A stretch of 64,000 nt of DNA. Origin: Fimihabitans intestinipullorum. Its GTDB lineage: Bacteria > Bacillota_I > Bacilli_A > RF39 > UBA660. The position numbers and the translations under genes were made by a program. The stretch spans positions 31,168-95,167 of the forward strand of contig DVML01000012.1 in the NCBI GenBank assembly GCA_018714965.1, written 5' to 3'. Within the stretch, counting starts at the first letter, position 1; each line of letters starts with the position of its first letter. Positions 1 to 8,299 of this stretch are shown here, piece after piece. The notes under the pieces were generated by a model. That model was given only the letters and a program-made list of their open reading frames with translations, did no database searches and was not told where the DNA came from.

Positions 1-1556
1 CAGCGGATGTTACAAATTTTGAAGAGTTTGAAATTACAGATCGTGAAGAAGATTTAGTGGAACGTGCTCCAGTTGTTACGATCATGGGACACGTCGATCA
101 TGGTAAGACAACTCTTTTGGATACGATACGTAAGACGAATGTCGCAGGTGGGGAAGCTGGTGGAATTACACAAGCAATTAGCGCCTACCAAGTAGAACAT
201 GAAGGAAAACCAATTACTTTTATCGATACACCAGGACATGCGGCTTTTACAGAAATGCGTGCACGTGGAGCATCAATTACAGACATTATCATTATTATTA
301 TTGCAGCAGATGATGGTGTTATGCCACAGACAAAAGAAGCAATCGACCATGCGAAAGCAGCAGGAGTACCAATTATTGTCGCAATTAATAAAATGGATAA
401 ACCTGGTGCGAATCCAGAAAGAATTATGACTGAATTAACAGAATACGGACTTACACCAGAGGAATGGGGTGGAGATACTCTATATAATAAGATCATAGCA
501 TCTACAGGAGATGGAATCGGAGAATTATTAGATAATATTCTACTTGTTGCAGATATGCAAAACTATCGTGCAAATCCAAGCCGATATGCAAGTGGAACGG
601 TTGTAGAATCAAGATTAGATAAACATCTAGGACCTGTTGTTACGATGTTGATTCAAAATGGAACACTTCGCTTAGGAGATCCAATTGTCGTTGGAACTGC
701 GTATGGAAAGGTTCGTTCATTGAAAAATGATTCTGGTGTAGAAATTATGGAAGCTGGACCTTCTAAACCAGTAACGATTACAGGATTAAATGATGTCCCA
801 AGTGCCGGAGATAAATTTATGGCATTTGAAACTGAAAAACAAGCTCGCAGTATCGGTGAACAACGAAGAGAACAAGCGAAAACAAAATCTAGAAGTGAGA
901 AGTCTGCGATGAGTTTAGATGATTTATTTTCAAAGATTCAAGAAGGAGTCAAAGAAATTAATGTTATCATCAAAGCTGATGTCAACGGAAGTAGTGAAGC
1001 AGTTAAAAACTCTCTAGAAAAACTAGAAGTAGAAGATGTCCGTGTAAAAGTTATTCGCAGTAGTGTAGGATCTATTACGGAAAGTGATGTCGTCCTTGCT
1101 AAGGCAAGCAATGCGATTATTATTGGATTTAATGTTCGTCCAAGTAATGAGATTAAAGATTCTGCAAAAGAAAACGGCGTTGAAATTCGTCTTTACAATA
1201 TCATCTATAAAGCTGTAGAAGAAATGGAAGCTGCTATGAAAGGGCTTTTGGAACCTGAATATGAAGAAAAGGTAACAGGAACCGCTGAAGTCCGTCAATT
1301 GTTTAAATTCTCTAAAGTTGGAACGATTGCTGGATGTTATGTAAGCGACGGTGTTATCAAAAGAGAGGCAAAAGCTCGTATTATTCGCGATGGAATTGTA
1401 ATTTACGATGGAAATATCAATTCTGTACAACGTGAAAAAGATTCTGTCCGTGAAGTAAAAAAAGGATTAGAATGTGGAATTACGATTGAAAACTATAGCG
1501 ATATTAAAGTAGGAGACGTTATTGAGTGCTACGAAATGGTAGAAATAGAAAGATAA
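1..1556 (+). CDS. infB: Translation initiation factor IF-2, 3' part
   Basis: The window opens inside this gene: the frame is open from base 3 and the GTG at 57 is internal, so the N-terminal region is missing. The visible part carries the whole GTPase domain, with G1 GHVDHGKT at bases 87-110, then DTPGHAAF (G3) and NKMD (G4), followed by beta-barrel domain II, domain III and the C-terminal fMet-tRNA-binding barrel. IF-2 brings fMet-tRNA to the 30S subunit and promotes 70S joining with GTP hydrolysis. A terminator overlaps its stop codon, and rbfA follows, which is the usual neighbour in bacteria. Confidence 0.98.
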   Translation, partial: ADVTNFEEFEITDREEDLVERAPVVTIMGHVDHGKTTLLDTIRKTNVAGGEAGGITQAISAYQVEHEGKPITFIDTPGHAAFTEMRARGASITDIIIIIIAADDGVMPQTKEAIDHAKAAGVPIIVAINKMDKPGANPERIMTELTEYGLTPEEWGGDTLYNKIIASTGDGIGELLDNILLVADMQNYRANPSRYASGTVVESRLDKHLGPVVTMLIQNGTLRLGDPIVVGTAYGKVRSLKNDSGVEIMEAGPSKPVTITGLNDVPSAGDKFMAFETEKQARSIGEQRREQAKTKSRSEKSAMSLDDLFSKIQEGVKEINVIIKADVNGSSEAVKNSLEKLEVEDVRVKVIRSSVGSITESDVVLAKASNAIIIGFNVRPSNEIKDSAKENGVEIRLYNIIYKAVEEMEAAMKGLLEPEYEEKVTGTAEVRQLFKFSKVGTIAGCYVSDGVIKREAKARIIRDGIVIYDGNINSVQREKDSVREVKKGLECGITIENYSDIKVGDVIECYEMVEIER

Positions 1557-1586
1557 CTATATGACTTCATATAGTTTTTTTCTTTT
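1555..1586 (+). terminator. Terminator after infB
   Basis: A 9-bp stem AACTATATG/CATATAGTT with a 4-base loop is followed by a T-rich tract. It starts within the infB stop codon and probably ends the infB transcript before rbfA. Confidence 0.8.
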
Positions 1587-1591
1587 CATCA

Positions 1592-1600
1592 TGATATAAT
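1592..1600 (+). promoter_or_regulatory. Extended -10 element for rbfA
   Basis: TGATATAAT lies just after the infB terminator and 17 bases before the rbfA start. No good -35 is seen, which fits an extended -10 promoter. Confidence 0.55.
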
Positions 1601-1616
1601 AAAATAGGTGATAAAA

Positions 1617-1964
1617 ATGAGTGTAAAAATAGAACGAATAGCAAGCATGCTAGAAAAAGAAATTAGTTACATTTTAATGACGGAGGTAAAAGATCCAGAT
1701 ATTAAGTTTGTAACAGTCACAAATGTCAAATTAGCAAGTGATTTAGGATATGCGAAAGTTTACGTAACGGTATTAGATCAAAATAAAAAAGATGAAACGT
1801 TACGATCTTTAAAAGCGGCGCGGGGATTTATCCGTAGAGAGCTTGCAAATCGTGTAGAGATCAGACATATTCCAGAACTTGATTTTGTCTATGATGAATC
1901 AATTGAGTATGGAAAGAAAATAGAAGATATTATCGAAGAAATTCATAAAGATGAGAAAGAATAA
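1617..1964 (+). CDS. rbfA: Ribosome-binding factor A
   Basis: This 115-residue protein matches RbfA in length and sequence, a single KH-fold domain that binds the 30S precursor and helps 16S rRNA 5'-end maturation and cold adaptation. Recognisable features are the N-terminal helix with KIERIASMLEKEIS, the strand VTVTNVKLASDL and the C-terminal LDFVYDESIEYG. ATG at 1617 is chosen because AGGTG at 1606-1610 sits 6 bases upstream; the GTG at 1608 overlaps that ribosome-binding site. The gene follows infB, the conserved order, but has its own -10 element and its own terminator. Confidence 0.95.
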   Translation: MSVKIERIASMLEKEISYILMTEVKDPDIKFVTVTNVKLASDLGYAKVYVTVLDQNKKDETLRSLKAARGFIRRELANRVEIRHIPELDFVYDESIEYGKKIEDIIEEIHKDEKE

Positions 1965-1988
1965 GAGTGCAAAAAAGCACTCTTTTCT
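1964..1988 (+). terminator. Terminator after rbfA
   Basis: The stem AGAGTGC/GCACTCT closes an A6 loop and is followed by TTTTCT. It begins at the last base of the rbfA stop codon. Confidence 0.85.
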
Positions 1989-1989
1989 A

Positions 1990-2018
1990 TTGACTTTATT
2001 TCAATCATTCTGTATGAT
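1990..2018 (+). promoter_or_regulatory. SigA-type promoter for the 153-residue hypothetical gene
   Basis: TTGACT (1990-1995), a 17-base spacer and TATGAT (2013-2018) preceded by TG form a near-consensus vegetative promoter. Confidence 0.8.
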
Positions 2019-2043
2019 ATATTCTTTGCGGAAGGAGAATATT

Positions 2044-2505
2044 ATGGGAGTTTGTTTATTAGGATATAAAGGAAAAGATTTAGAAAAAGTAAAAGATTGG
2101 GATGGATTCGTGAGTCCTGATGGTGAGTTTTTAAAGGTGACAGAAAGAGGAAATATGGAAGCAGTTCATGATGAATTTGCAGAGATTTATGCACTGAATA
2201 AATTAAATAAAAATTTGGATAAAGAATATGAAAGAATTCAACAAAATAATCCTAACTATCGTTCAATTTGCCTTGGTTATAAAGATATTCTGATCCATTG
2301 TTTAGGATATGTCAATATGGAAAGACTTAGCGATCATTTGTTAATAGAAGTACCTGATCCAAGTATCAATGGGTATAAAGTAACAGATGCACAATTTGAT
2401 ACACTCGCACGTCTTGTAAGGATAAATGGTGATGATGAGAGAGACTTAATGCAGGTTTTTAAATATGAGCGAAAGATGGGAGAAGGGTATCAATATAGAA
2501 GATAA
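2044..2505 (+). CDS. Hypothetical protein, 153 residues
   Basis: I do not recognise the family. ATG at 2044 is preceded by GGAAGGAG and a strong promoter, so this is a real monocistronic gene; an upstream extension of the frame to 1951 would run through the rbfA terminator and is rejected. The protein is soluble with no membrane segment or signal peptide. It starts MGVCLLGYKGKDLEKVKDWDG, has a charged helical middle (residues about 35-75) and ends in an Arg-rich tail. Its C-terminal part, with DAQFDTLARLVRINGD, looks like a small globular domain. It sits between rbfA and the T-box of deoC-tyrS, with no functional hint from context. Confidence 0.8.
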   Translation: MGVCLLGYKGKDLEKVKDWDGFVSPDGEFLKVTERGNMEAVHDEFAEIYALNKLNKNLDKEYERIQQNNPNYRSICLGYKDILIHCLGYVNMERLSDHLLIEVPDPSINGYKVTDAQFDTLARLVRINGDDERDLMQVFKYERKMGEGYQYRR

Positions 2506-2544
2506 TCATTTGCAATATCGTGCGTATTTGAATCATATGATATA

Positions 2545-2572
2545 TTGACAACTTAATAGAGTATGTTATAAT
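2545..2572 (+). promoter_or_regulatory. Promoter of the deoC-tyrS operon
   Basis: TTGACA (2545-2550), a 16-base spacer with TG one base before the -10, and TATAAT (2567-2572) form a near-perfect extended SigA promoter that reads into the T-box leader. Confidence 0.85.
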
Positions 2573-2579
2573 AGATTTA

Positions 2580-2782
2580 TCATTTCACTGAGAAGAATAT
2601 TAGTAGCGATCTGATTGGTAATGAGAAAGTAAGTGGTTGATGAAAACTTACCAAGATCAGAAAGTGAATTACCTATTTGGAGTGAAATCGTGTCTTCGCG
2701 TTAAGAAAAGAGAGCATAAAGTTATTTATGAAGTAAGGTGGTACCGCGAGCAATCGTCCTTACATCATAGATAGCTTTTTTT
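2580..2782 (+). promoter_or_regulatory. T-box riboswitch, probably tyrosine-specific
   Basis: The conserved T-box AAGGTGGTACCGCG lies at 2735-2748. The specifier region GAATTACC lies at 2666-2673 and contains TAC (2670-2672), a tyrosine codon, which fits tyrS downstream; a one-base shift would read TTA. The terminator form is clear: GTTATTTATGA plus GTAAGG (about 2721-2738) pairs with CCTTAC (2758-2763) plus TCATAGATAGC, directly followed by a T7 run at 2776-2782. Uncharged tRNA binding to the T-box would favour the antiterminator and let the polymerase reach deoC and tyrS. Confidence 0.93.
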
Positions 2783-2802
2783 ATTTAGAAAGAGGGAGAA
2801 TT

Positions 2803-3465
2803 ATGGAATTAGGAAGTTATATTGATCATACAAAGTTAGGTTTTACTGTGACAACTAAACAAGTGGAAAAATTGTGCGAGGAAGCACGTGAATATCATTT
2901 TGCAAGTGTTTGTGTTCCTCCTTGTTATGTACCAGTAGCAAAACAAACTTTAAAAGATTGCAGTGTTGCTGTTTGTACTGTCGTAGGATTTCCACATGGG
3001 AATCAACTTACAGACACTAAAGTGTTTGAAGCGAAGAAAGCAATCGAGATGGGTGCCGATGAAATAGATATGGTCATGAATATAGGTGCCTTAAAAGAGC
3101 AAAGTTACGATTATATTATCGAAGAGTTAAACCAAGTGAGAGATGCATGTGGTGGACATATTTTAAAAGTTATTATCGAAACAAGTGTATTATCAGATGA
3201 TGAGATTCGAGAAGCTACAAAATTGTGTAATTTATGTTTTATTCATTTTGTAAAGACTTGTACTGGTTTTGGAACGAGAGGTGTGTTACCACAGGATTTA
3301 GATATCATCAACGAGGAAAAAAACGAAGTGCTAGAAGTCAAAGCTAGTGGTGGGATTGCAACTTACGAAGATGCAGTTTTAATGATTGAACATGGTGCGA
3401 CACGCATTGGAACGAGCCATGGAGTGGAAATTATGAAAGGAGAAGCGGAAAATGAAATTATATGA
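2803..3465 (+). CDS. deoC: Deoxyribose-phosphate aldolase
   Basis: This 220-residue protein is a class I (Schiff-base) DERA that splits 2-deoxyribose 5-phosphate into glyceraldehyde 3-phosphate and acetaldehyde in deoxynucleoside catabolism. The TIM-barrel landmarks are all present: IDHT near the start, D89 in EIDMVMNIG, the Schiff-base lysine K151 in FVKTCTGFGT and the second lysine K180 in EVKASGG. The start is ATG with AGAGGGAG upstream. It overlaps tyrS by 14 bases and lies directly behind the tyrosine-type T-box, so a nucleoside-breakdown enzyme is apparently controlled by tRNA charging, an unusual pairing. No other deo genes are nearby. Confidence 0.96.
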   Translation: MELGSYIDHTKLGFTVTTKQVEKLCEEAREYHFASVCVPPCYVPVAKQTLKDCSVAVCTVVGFPHGNQLTDTKVFEAKKAIEMGADEIDMVMNIGALKEQSYDYIIEELNQVRDACGGHILKVIIETSVLSDDEIREATKLCNLCFIHFVKTCTGFGTRGVLPQDLDIINEEKNEVLEVKASGGIATYEDAVLMIEHGATRIGTSHGVEIMKGEAENEII

Positions 3466-4684
3466 TGAATTGAAGTGGAGAGGATTAATTAAGGATGTCG
3501 CTGGAGAGGATATCGAAAAGAAGTTAAATGAAGAAAAGATTACTTTTTATTGGGGAACTGATCCAACGGCAGATAGTTTACATATAGGTCATTATTCTTC
3601 TTTGATTACGGCTAAGAGATTGGCAAATGCTGGGCATCATCCTATTTTACTTGTCGGTGGAGCAACAGGGTTAATTGGTGATCCTCGTCCAACTGCAGAA
3701 AGAGAAGTTATTTCAGTCGAGGCAGTACAGAAAAATTTGGAAGGTATTCGTGCTCAAATTGATCGTATTTTTGAAGGTCGTGCAGAAGTAGTCAATAACT
3801 ACGATTGGATTAAAAAATTTGATTTTATTACATTCTTAAGAGATGTAGGAAAGTATATTAATGTTAATTATATGCTCTCAAAAGATATTATTTCACGCAG
3901 ATTGGAAACAGGAATTACGTTTGCTGAATTCAGTTATACATTGATTCAAGGATACGATTTTTTGCATTTATTTGAAACTAAAAATTGTATCATGCAAGCA
4001 GAAGGATCTGATCAATGGGGAAATATTACAACAGGTCTTGACTTAATTAAGAAAAAGACAGGAAAAGATGCATATGCATTTACAATGCCACTCGTATTAG
4101 ATGCGAATGGAAATAAGTTTGGAAAATCTGAAGGAAATGCATTGTGGTTAGATATTCATAAAACATCTGGATATGAACTATATCAATACTTAATCAATAG
4201 CGATGATAAGATGGTAGAAAGCTACCTAAAAATATTTACCTTCTTAACTCCAGAAGAAATCATGGATGTTATGAAACAGCATGAAGAGGCTCCGGAAAAG
4301 CGAATCGCACAGAAAACATTGGCATATGAATTTATTAAAGATCTACATGGAAAAGAAGAAGCGGATAAAGCAGTACGTATTAGTGAGGCGTTATTTAGTG
4401 GAAATGTCGGAGCTTTATCTGGTGGTGAAATTGAAGATGGATTTAAATCGGTACCTAATTTTACGATTGAGGAAAAAGAAGAAAACATCGTTGATTTTCT
4501 CGTACATTACGGGATAGCGAGTTCAAAACGTGAAGCGAGAGAGTTTGTAACGAATCGTTCTATTTCTATCAATGGAGAAAAGATTGACGACTTGAATTTT
4601 ACGATTACGGAAAAACATGCAATCGATGGTAAATTTATTATTGTGCGTCGTGGAAAAAAGAAATATCATTTAGGTCGTTTCTAA
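3452..4684 (+). CDS. tyrS: Tyrosyl-tRNA synthetase
   Basis: This class I synthetase (410 residues, normal length) charges tRNA-Tyr in the cytosol. HIGH is intact at residues 44-47 and the second signature reads KFGKS at 222-226, as in bacterial TyrRS. QAEGSDQWGN is the expected active-site strand. A C-terminal S4-like RNA-binding domain occupies about residues 340-405. The start overlaps the end of deoC and has its own site GAAAGGAG, so both genes are one transcript under the upstream T-box. The gene ends at a bidirectional terminator shared with the convergent gene. Confidence 0.98.
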   Translation: MKLYDELKWRGLIKDVAGEDIEKKLNEEKITFYWGTDPTADSLHIGHYSSLITAKRLANAGHHPILLVGGATGLIGDPRPTAEREVISVEAVQKNLEGIRAQIDRIFEGRAEVVNNYDWIKKFDFITFLRDVGKYINVNYMLSKDIISRRLETGITFAEFSYTLIQGYDFLHLFETKNCIMQAEGSDQWGNITTGLDLIKKKTGKDAYAFTMPLVLDANGNKFGKSEGNALWLDIHKTSGYELYQYLINSDDKMVESYLKIFTFLTPEEIMDVMKQHEEAPEKRIAQKTLAYEFIKDLHGKEEADKAVRISEALFSGNVGALSGGEIEDGFKSVPNFTIEEKEENIVDFLVHYGIASSKREAREFVTNRSISINGEKIDDLNFTITEKHAIDGKFIIVRRGKKKYHLGRF

Positions 4685-4690
4685 ATAAAA

Positions 4691-4724
4691 AACAACATCA
4701 ATTAGATGTTGTTTTGCTTTTCTG
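4691..4724. terminator. Bidirectional terminator between tyrS and the kinase-fold gene
   Basis: AACAACATC (4691-4699) pairs with GATGTTGTT (4705-4713). A T-rich tract follows on the plus strand and an A-run precedes it, so it works both ways. The stop codon of the minus-strand gene (4702-4704) is inside the loop. Confidence 0.85.
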
Positions 4725-5583
4725 AAATTTGACGAAAATTAGCAAGCGAATTTTGGCGCTTATTTAAAATTTTTAGCGTATAATTTTTTATTGGATTGGC
4801 AAATTGTATGTTATATTTTCGTTCGATGTGTTCGAGGAATGTATCGAATGGTATTTTCATAAGTTGGTCGAGAGATTCTTTTAAATAGGGAAAACTCTCT
4901 TCAAAAACAGGAAGTTCAGAGTCCAAAAATTGTTGGTTAAAAAATGGTGTTTGATGAATATAATTTTGAGTTGCATCAAATCGATCTAATCCTCCTAGAG
5001 AGAGCTCGTAGTCTAGTAGAAAGGAGAGGGTTAAATCGTTTTGTTTTTCATAGTAACTATTCCCATCAAAGTCATGGTCTAACTGAACTGTAAAGATATC
5101 AATTGCAATCATAGCTGCGATTTGTTTTTGAAATTTTATCATCGCCTCTTTCGAATGGAACATAGGAGCAATTGCCGCTATAAAATCTTCATAACAACTG
5201 AACTTTTTGATTGCGTGAAAATAATCCATACGAATGATGTTTAAATCTTCAAGTGTATAATATCTTTCACGAGGCTTCATTTTATTTTTTGAAGCGAGTA
5301 CTAATCTTTTTTTAGGTATGATAGGATCCGGAATTACTTGGTATGTTACAGTCGGAATATTTAAAAAGAGTGCAAGTTCTGATCCGATGAGTTCAGCAAT
5401 GAGTCTTTGCATGTCATCAAAACTTTTTAAAAAATACCAGCTTTTTTCTCCTTGTTCATAGTGCCATTGTGCACGATATGCTTCTTTAATATAAGGAAAT
5501 TCTTCCAAACTGATAATTTTATCGTTCCATTTAAAATTTTTAAATTTTTTGATTTCTATTTGACCTTGATAATATTTTGCCAT
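4702..5583 (-). CDS. HipA/CtkA-like kinase-fold protein, orphan
   Basis: The protein (293 residues) shows the pattern of the HipA-like protein kinase fold. It has a lysine K53 in WYFLKSFD, a helix LIAELIGSELALFLNIPT that resembles the HipA segment after the ATP lysine, a catalytic-loop-like QLDHDFDGN (residues 167-175, compare the QxDRHxxN of HipA-type kinases), and LDYE (D191) as the metal-binding motif. HipA kinases phosphorylate targets such as glutamyl-tRNA synthetase, but no HipB-like antitoxin gene is adjacent, so function here is open. The start has AAAGGGG upstream. It is transcribed in the same direction as rpsD, with a terminator between. Identification rests on motifs only. Confidence 0.6.
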   Translation of the reverse strand: MAKYYQGQIEIKKFKNFKWNDKIISLEEFPYIKEAYRAQWHYEQGEKSWYFLKSFDDMQRLIAELIGSELALFLNIPTVTYQVIPDPIIPKKRLVLASKNKMKPRERYYTLEDLNIIRMDYFHAIKKFSCYEDFIAAIAPMFHSKEAMIKFQKQIAAMIAIDIFTVQLDHDFDGNSYYEKQNDLTLSFLLDYELSLGGLDRFDATQNYIHQTPFFNQQFLDSELPVFEESFPYLKESLDQLMKIPFDTFLEHIERKYNIQFANPIKNYTLKILNKRQNSLANFRQISEKQNNI

Positions 5584-5603
5584 GCTATCTTCCCCTTTAA
5601 TAT

Positions 5604-5632
5604 GAAAAAAAGTTCATTGCTGAACTTTTTTT
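5604..5632 (-). terminator. Terminator after rpsD
   Basis: On the minus strand AAAAAAGTTCA pairs with TGAACTTTTTT around a GCAA loop, just past the rpsD stop codon. Incomplete termination would feed the downstream kinase-fold gene, for which no clear promoter of its own is seen. Confidence 0.8.
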
Positions 5633-5633
5633 A

Positions 5634-6236
5634 TTATCTGTTGTAGAATTCAACAATTAAAGCTTCATCGATTTCTTGATTCAATTCGCTTCTTTCAGGT
5701 AATCTTACAAAAGTACCTTCCATTTTACTTTCGTCGTAAGTAACGAATTCAACACGTTTGTTAGTAGCTTCTAATGCTGCTTTTACAGCAGGATGTTCTT
5801 TTGATTTTTCTTTTAAACCAATGACGTCACCAGGTTTACATCTGTAAGATGGAATATCTACTTTCTTTCCATTTACAGTAACATGTCCGTGGTTTACTAA
5901 TTGTCTTGCACCATTTCTTGTTGTAGCGAATCCGATACGATAAACTAAGTTATCTAATCTGCTCTCTAGTAATTTGAAGAAATCCTCGCCGTGAACTCCT
6001 TTCATTTTACCAGCTTCGTTGAATGTTTTCTTGAATTGTTTTTCACTTAAACCATACATAAATCTAAGTTTTTGTTTTTCTTGAAGTTGTTCTCCGTAGT
6101 TAGACAATTTTTTCTTTCTTGATTGTCCGTGTTGACCTGGTGCATAAGGTCTTTTTGCTAATTCTTTTCCAGTTTCAGAAGTAGAGAATCCTAAACGACG
6201 TGCTCTTCTGTATTCTGGTCCTGTGTACTTTGACAT
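5634..6236 (-). CDS. rpsD: Small ribosomal subunit protein S4
   Basis: This is a full-length S4 (200 residues), the primary 16S rRNA-binding protein that starts assembly of the 30S body. It begins MSKYTGPEYRRARRLG, has the N-terminal arm, then the S4 domain with SRLDNLVYRIGF and ARQLVNHGHVTVNGK, and a C-terminal extension. The minus-strand site GGAGGAAAG directly precedes ATG at 6236, which rules out the longer frame starting at 6278. A lone rpsD with a long leader next to tyrS and ezrA matches the arrangement in Bacillus, where S4 represses its own translation. Confidence 0.98.
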   Translation of the reverse strand: MSKYTGPEYRRARRLGFSTSETGKELAKRPYAPGQHGQSRKKKLSNYGEQLQEKQKLRFMYGLSEKQFKKTFNEAGKMKGVHGEDFFKLLESRLDNLVYRIGFATTRNGARQLVNHGHVTVNGKKVDIPSYRCKPGDVIGLKEKSKEHPAVKAALEATNKRVEFVTYDESKMEGTFVRLPERSELNQEIDEALIVEFYNR

Positions 6237-6399
6237 TTTCTTTCCTCCAATCATTTCTAGCAAATCATCCGAGGACACTTTGTCATATGATAGGGTGTTT
6301 GTCTTAATATCTTCGCTTTGCAGCTAAAGTTACTAGTAAACCTATGTAGGGATCAAACACGTTATCTTATTCAAAGCGTGCTGCTTAGATGCATTCGCA
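6237..6399 (-). promoter_or_regulatory. Structured 5' leader of rpsD, probable S4 autoregulatory site
   Basis: About 160 untranslated bases lie between the promoter and rpsD. On the minus strand CGCTTTG (6372-6378) can pair with CAAAGCG (6314-6320), enclosing further hairpins. Firmicute rpsD genes carry an S4-binding leader; the position and the long-range pairing fit, but I could not match the consensus structure. Confidence 0.6.
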
Positions 6400-6405
6400 T
6401 TCAAT

Positions 6406-6434
6406 ATTATATTATGAAACATATTGTAAGTCAA
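6406..6434 (-). promoter_or_regulatory. Promoter of rpsD
   Basis: On the minus strand TTGACT (6434-6429), a 17-base spacer and TATAAT (6411-6406) form a strong SigA promoter. Confidence 0.88.
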
Positions 6435-6512
6435 GAACGAAATACGCCAAATCATAAATTATGACAAAAAGTTTACAAAAAGGTGCAAAAAAAGTCGAAG
6501 ATGTGGTAGAAT

Positions 6513-6518
6513 TATAAT
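6513..6518 (+). promoter_or_regulatory. -10 element for ezrA
   Basis: TATAAT lies 15 bases before the ezrA start. The -35 region is A-rich and poor, so only the -10 is called. Confidence 0.5.
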
Positions 6519-6532
6519 AGCGAGGTGAAAGT

Positions 6533-8251
6533 ATGAATAGCGTCTTTTTAATTCTTATTACAGTTTATCTTTCAGCAATCATACTTATAGTACTTGTATT
6601 GAATATTTTACAAAGTCGTAAGAATAAAAAAATCAAAAATATTTTAAATCATTTGGAAGTAGAAAAAAACGTTATTGATTCAACTCCAATCATGCCGGAG
6701 TTATCTAAAATAGAGTCATTTTTAAAAAATGATAAATTAGAACAGATGTACCATGAATGGAAAGATCGTTTAGATATTATTAAGGGAGAACAAATTCCTA
6801 AGATCACAGATATGCTATTAGAAGCTGATTATTCTCTATCTCAAATGGACTATAAGACAACGATGTACAAAGTAGCAAAATTAGAGATGGAAATATATAA
6901 AGTAAGAGCAAATGCAGAACATTTATTAGGCGAAATCAAAGAGATTACAACGAGTGAAGAGAGAAACCGCGCAATTATTACAAAGTTAAAAACGAAATAT
7001 CGCGAGTTGTTTCAAAAGTTTACATCGACGAAACCAGAATATGGAGCAATTGCAGATTCTGTATCATTACAGTTTGAAAATATTGCAAAACGCTTTGAAG
7101 ATTTCGAACGTGTGATGGAGAGTAACGATTACACGGAAGTGACAAAAATTATTCAGGCAATCGACGAAATGTTAAAGCATATGGAGATCGTCGTAGAAGA
7201 GGTTCCAAGTATCGTATTAATGGCAGTTGATATTTTGCCAAAGAAAATTGCCGATACGACAAAAATTTACGATGCTATGGTAAAAGAAGGATATCCATTA
7301 GACTATTTAAATGTAGAATACAATGTGGAAGAAGCAAACAAGAAGATCAATGATATTTTAGATCGAGCTAAAGTGTTAAATTTAGAAGATAGTTTGTTTG
7401 AATTAAAAGTACTTGTCGATTATTTTGATTCTCTATATGGTGATTTTGAAAAAGAAAAGAATGTACGTCATTTATACGAAGAGACGAACCGAGCATTTAA
7501 ATCGAAATTAGATAAATTGAATCTATTAATTTCTGATATTTTTTCGCAGATGGATGAGATTAAAAATGCTTATAGTTTATCACCAGAAGATATCGAGTTA
7601 TTAAATTCTGTACGTACGGATTTAGATACATTAAACAAAGATTATAAAGTGTTAACTGATCATACTGGAAACAACACGTTCGCTTATTCTAAACTTACGA
7701 AAGAAATAGAGGCGTTAGTAGTACGTTTGACAGAACTTCAAGATCGATTAGATAATACTTTAGATTCTATTGGAAGTATGAAGGAAGACGAAATTCGTGC
7801 TCGTCAGCAATTAGAGGAAATTAAATTGATTTTGAAAGATTCAAAATCAAAATTGAGAGATTACAATCTACCATATATTCCAAAATCTTATTTTATCGAA
7901 TTATCAGAAGCACAAGATGCAATTAAAGAAATCGTAAGAGAATTGGAGAAAAAGCCTATTACGATTAGTACATTGAATACGCGTGTAGATACCGCTCGAG
8001 ATTTAGCACTAAAATTATTTAGTAGTACAAAAGAAATGATGAAAACTGCTATGTTTGCCGAGATGGCGATCGTGTATGGAAATAGATATCGTACATCTGT
8101 AGAAGATTTAGATAAAAACTTAACATATTCAGAGGTTCTTTTCTATAAAGGTGAATATCAGAAGTCTTTGGAGTTAAGTATCAATGCACTGAATCGTATC
8201 GAACCTGGAATTTACGATAAACTACTTAACTTTTATGCCGATGAAAAGTAA
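6533..8251 (+). CDS. ezrA: Septation ring formation regulator EzrA
   Basis: This 572-residue protein has one N-terminal membrane helix (about residues 4-24), a short basic stretch, and then a long series of spectrin-like coiled-coil helices, exactly the EzrA layout and length. EzrA sits at the membrane, blocks misplaced FtsZ rings and joins the divisome at midcell. The start ATG at 6533 follows GCGAGGTGAAAG. Its place between rpsD and thiI repeats the order found in Bacillus. Sequence identity is low over such coiled coils, so the family assignment rests on architecture and context. Confidence 0.9.
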   Translation: MNSVFLILITVYLSAIILIVLVLNILQSRKNKKIKNILNHLEVEKNVIDSTPIMPELSKIESFLKNDKLEQMYHEWKDRLDIIKGEQIPKITDMLLEADYSLSQMDYKTTMYKVAKLEMEIYKVRANAEHLLGEIKEITTSEERNRAIITKLKTKYRELFQKFTSTKPEYGAIADSVSLQFENIAKRFEDFERVMESNDYTEVTKIIQAIDEMLKHMEIVVEEVPSIVLMAVDILPKKIADTTKIYDAMVKEGYPLDYLNVEYNVEEANKKINDILDRAKVLNLEDSLFELKVLVDYFDSLYGDFEKEKNVRHLYEETNRAFKSKLDKLNLLISDIFSQMDEIKNAYSLSPEDIELLNSVRTDLDTLNKDYKVLTDHTGNNTFAYSKLTKEIEALVVRLTELQDRLDNTLDSIGSMKEDEIRARQQLEEIKLILKDSKSKLRDYNLPYIPKSYFIELSEAQDAIKEIVRELEKKPITISTLNTRVDTARDLALKLFSSTKEMMKTAMFAEMAIVYGNRYRTSVEDLDKNLTYSEVLFYKGEYQKSLELSINALNRIEPGIYDKLLNFYADEK

Positions 8252-8275
8252 TGCTTGCATTACTTTTTCTTTTTT
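8244..8275 (+). terminator. Terminator after ezrA
   Basis: AAAAGTAATGC (8244-8254) pairs with GCATTACTTTT (8257-8267), followed by a T-rich tract. The stem includes the ezrA stop codon. Confidence 0.85.
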
Positions 8276-8299
8276 GGAGATACTATAAATGGTGATAGT

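Noticed and set aside
185..496. Open frame of 103 codons on the minus strand in infB
   Set aside because: Shadow of the IF-2 GTPase domain, without start signal.
2669..2671. Leucine (TTA) reading of the first T-box specifier
   Set aside because: A one-base shift gives TAC, a tyrosine codon, which agrees with tyrS downstream; the exact loop needs a structural model.
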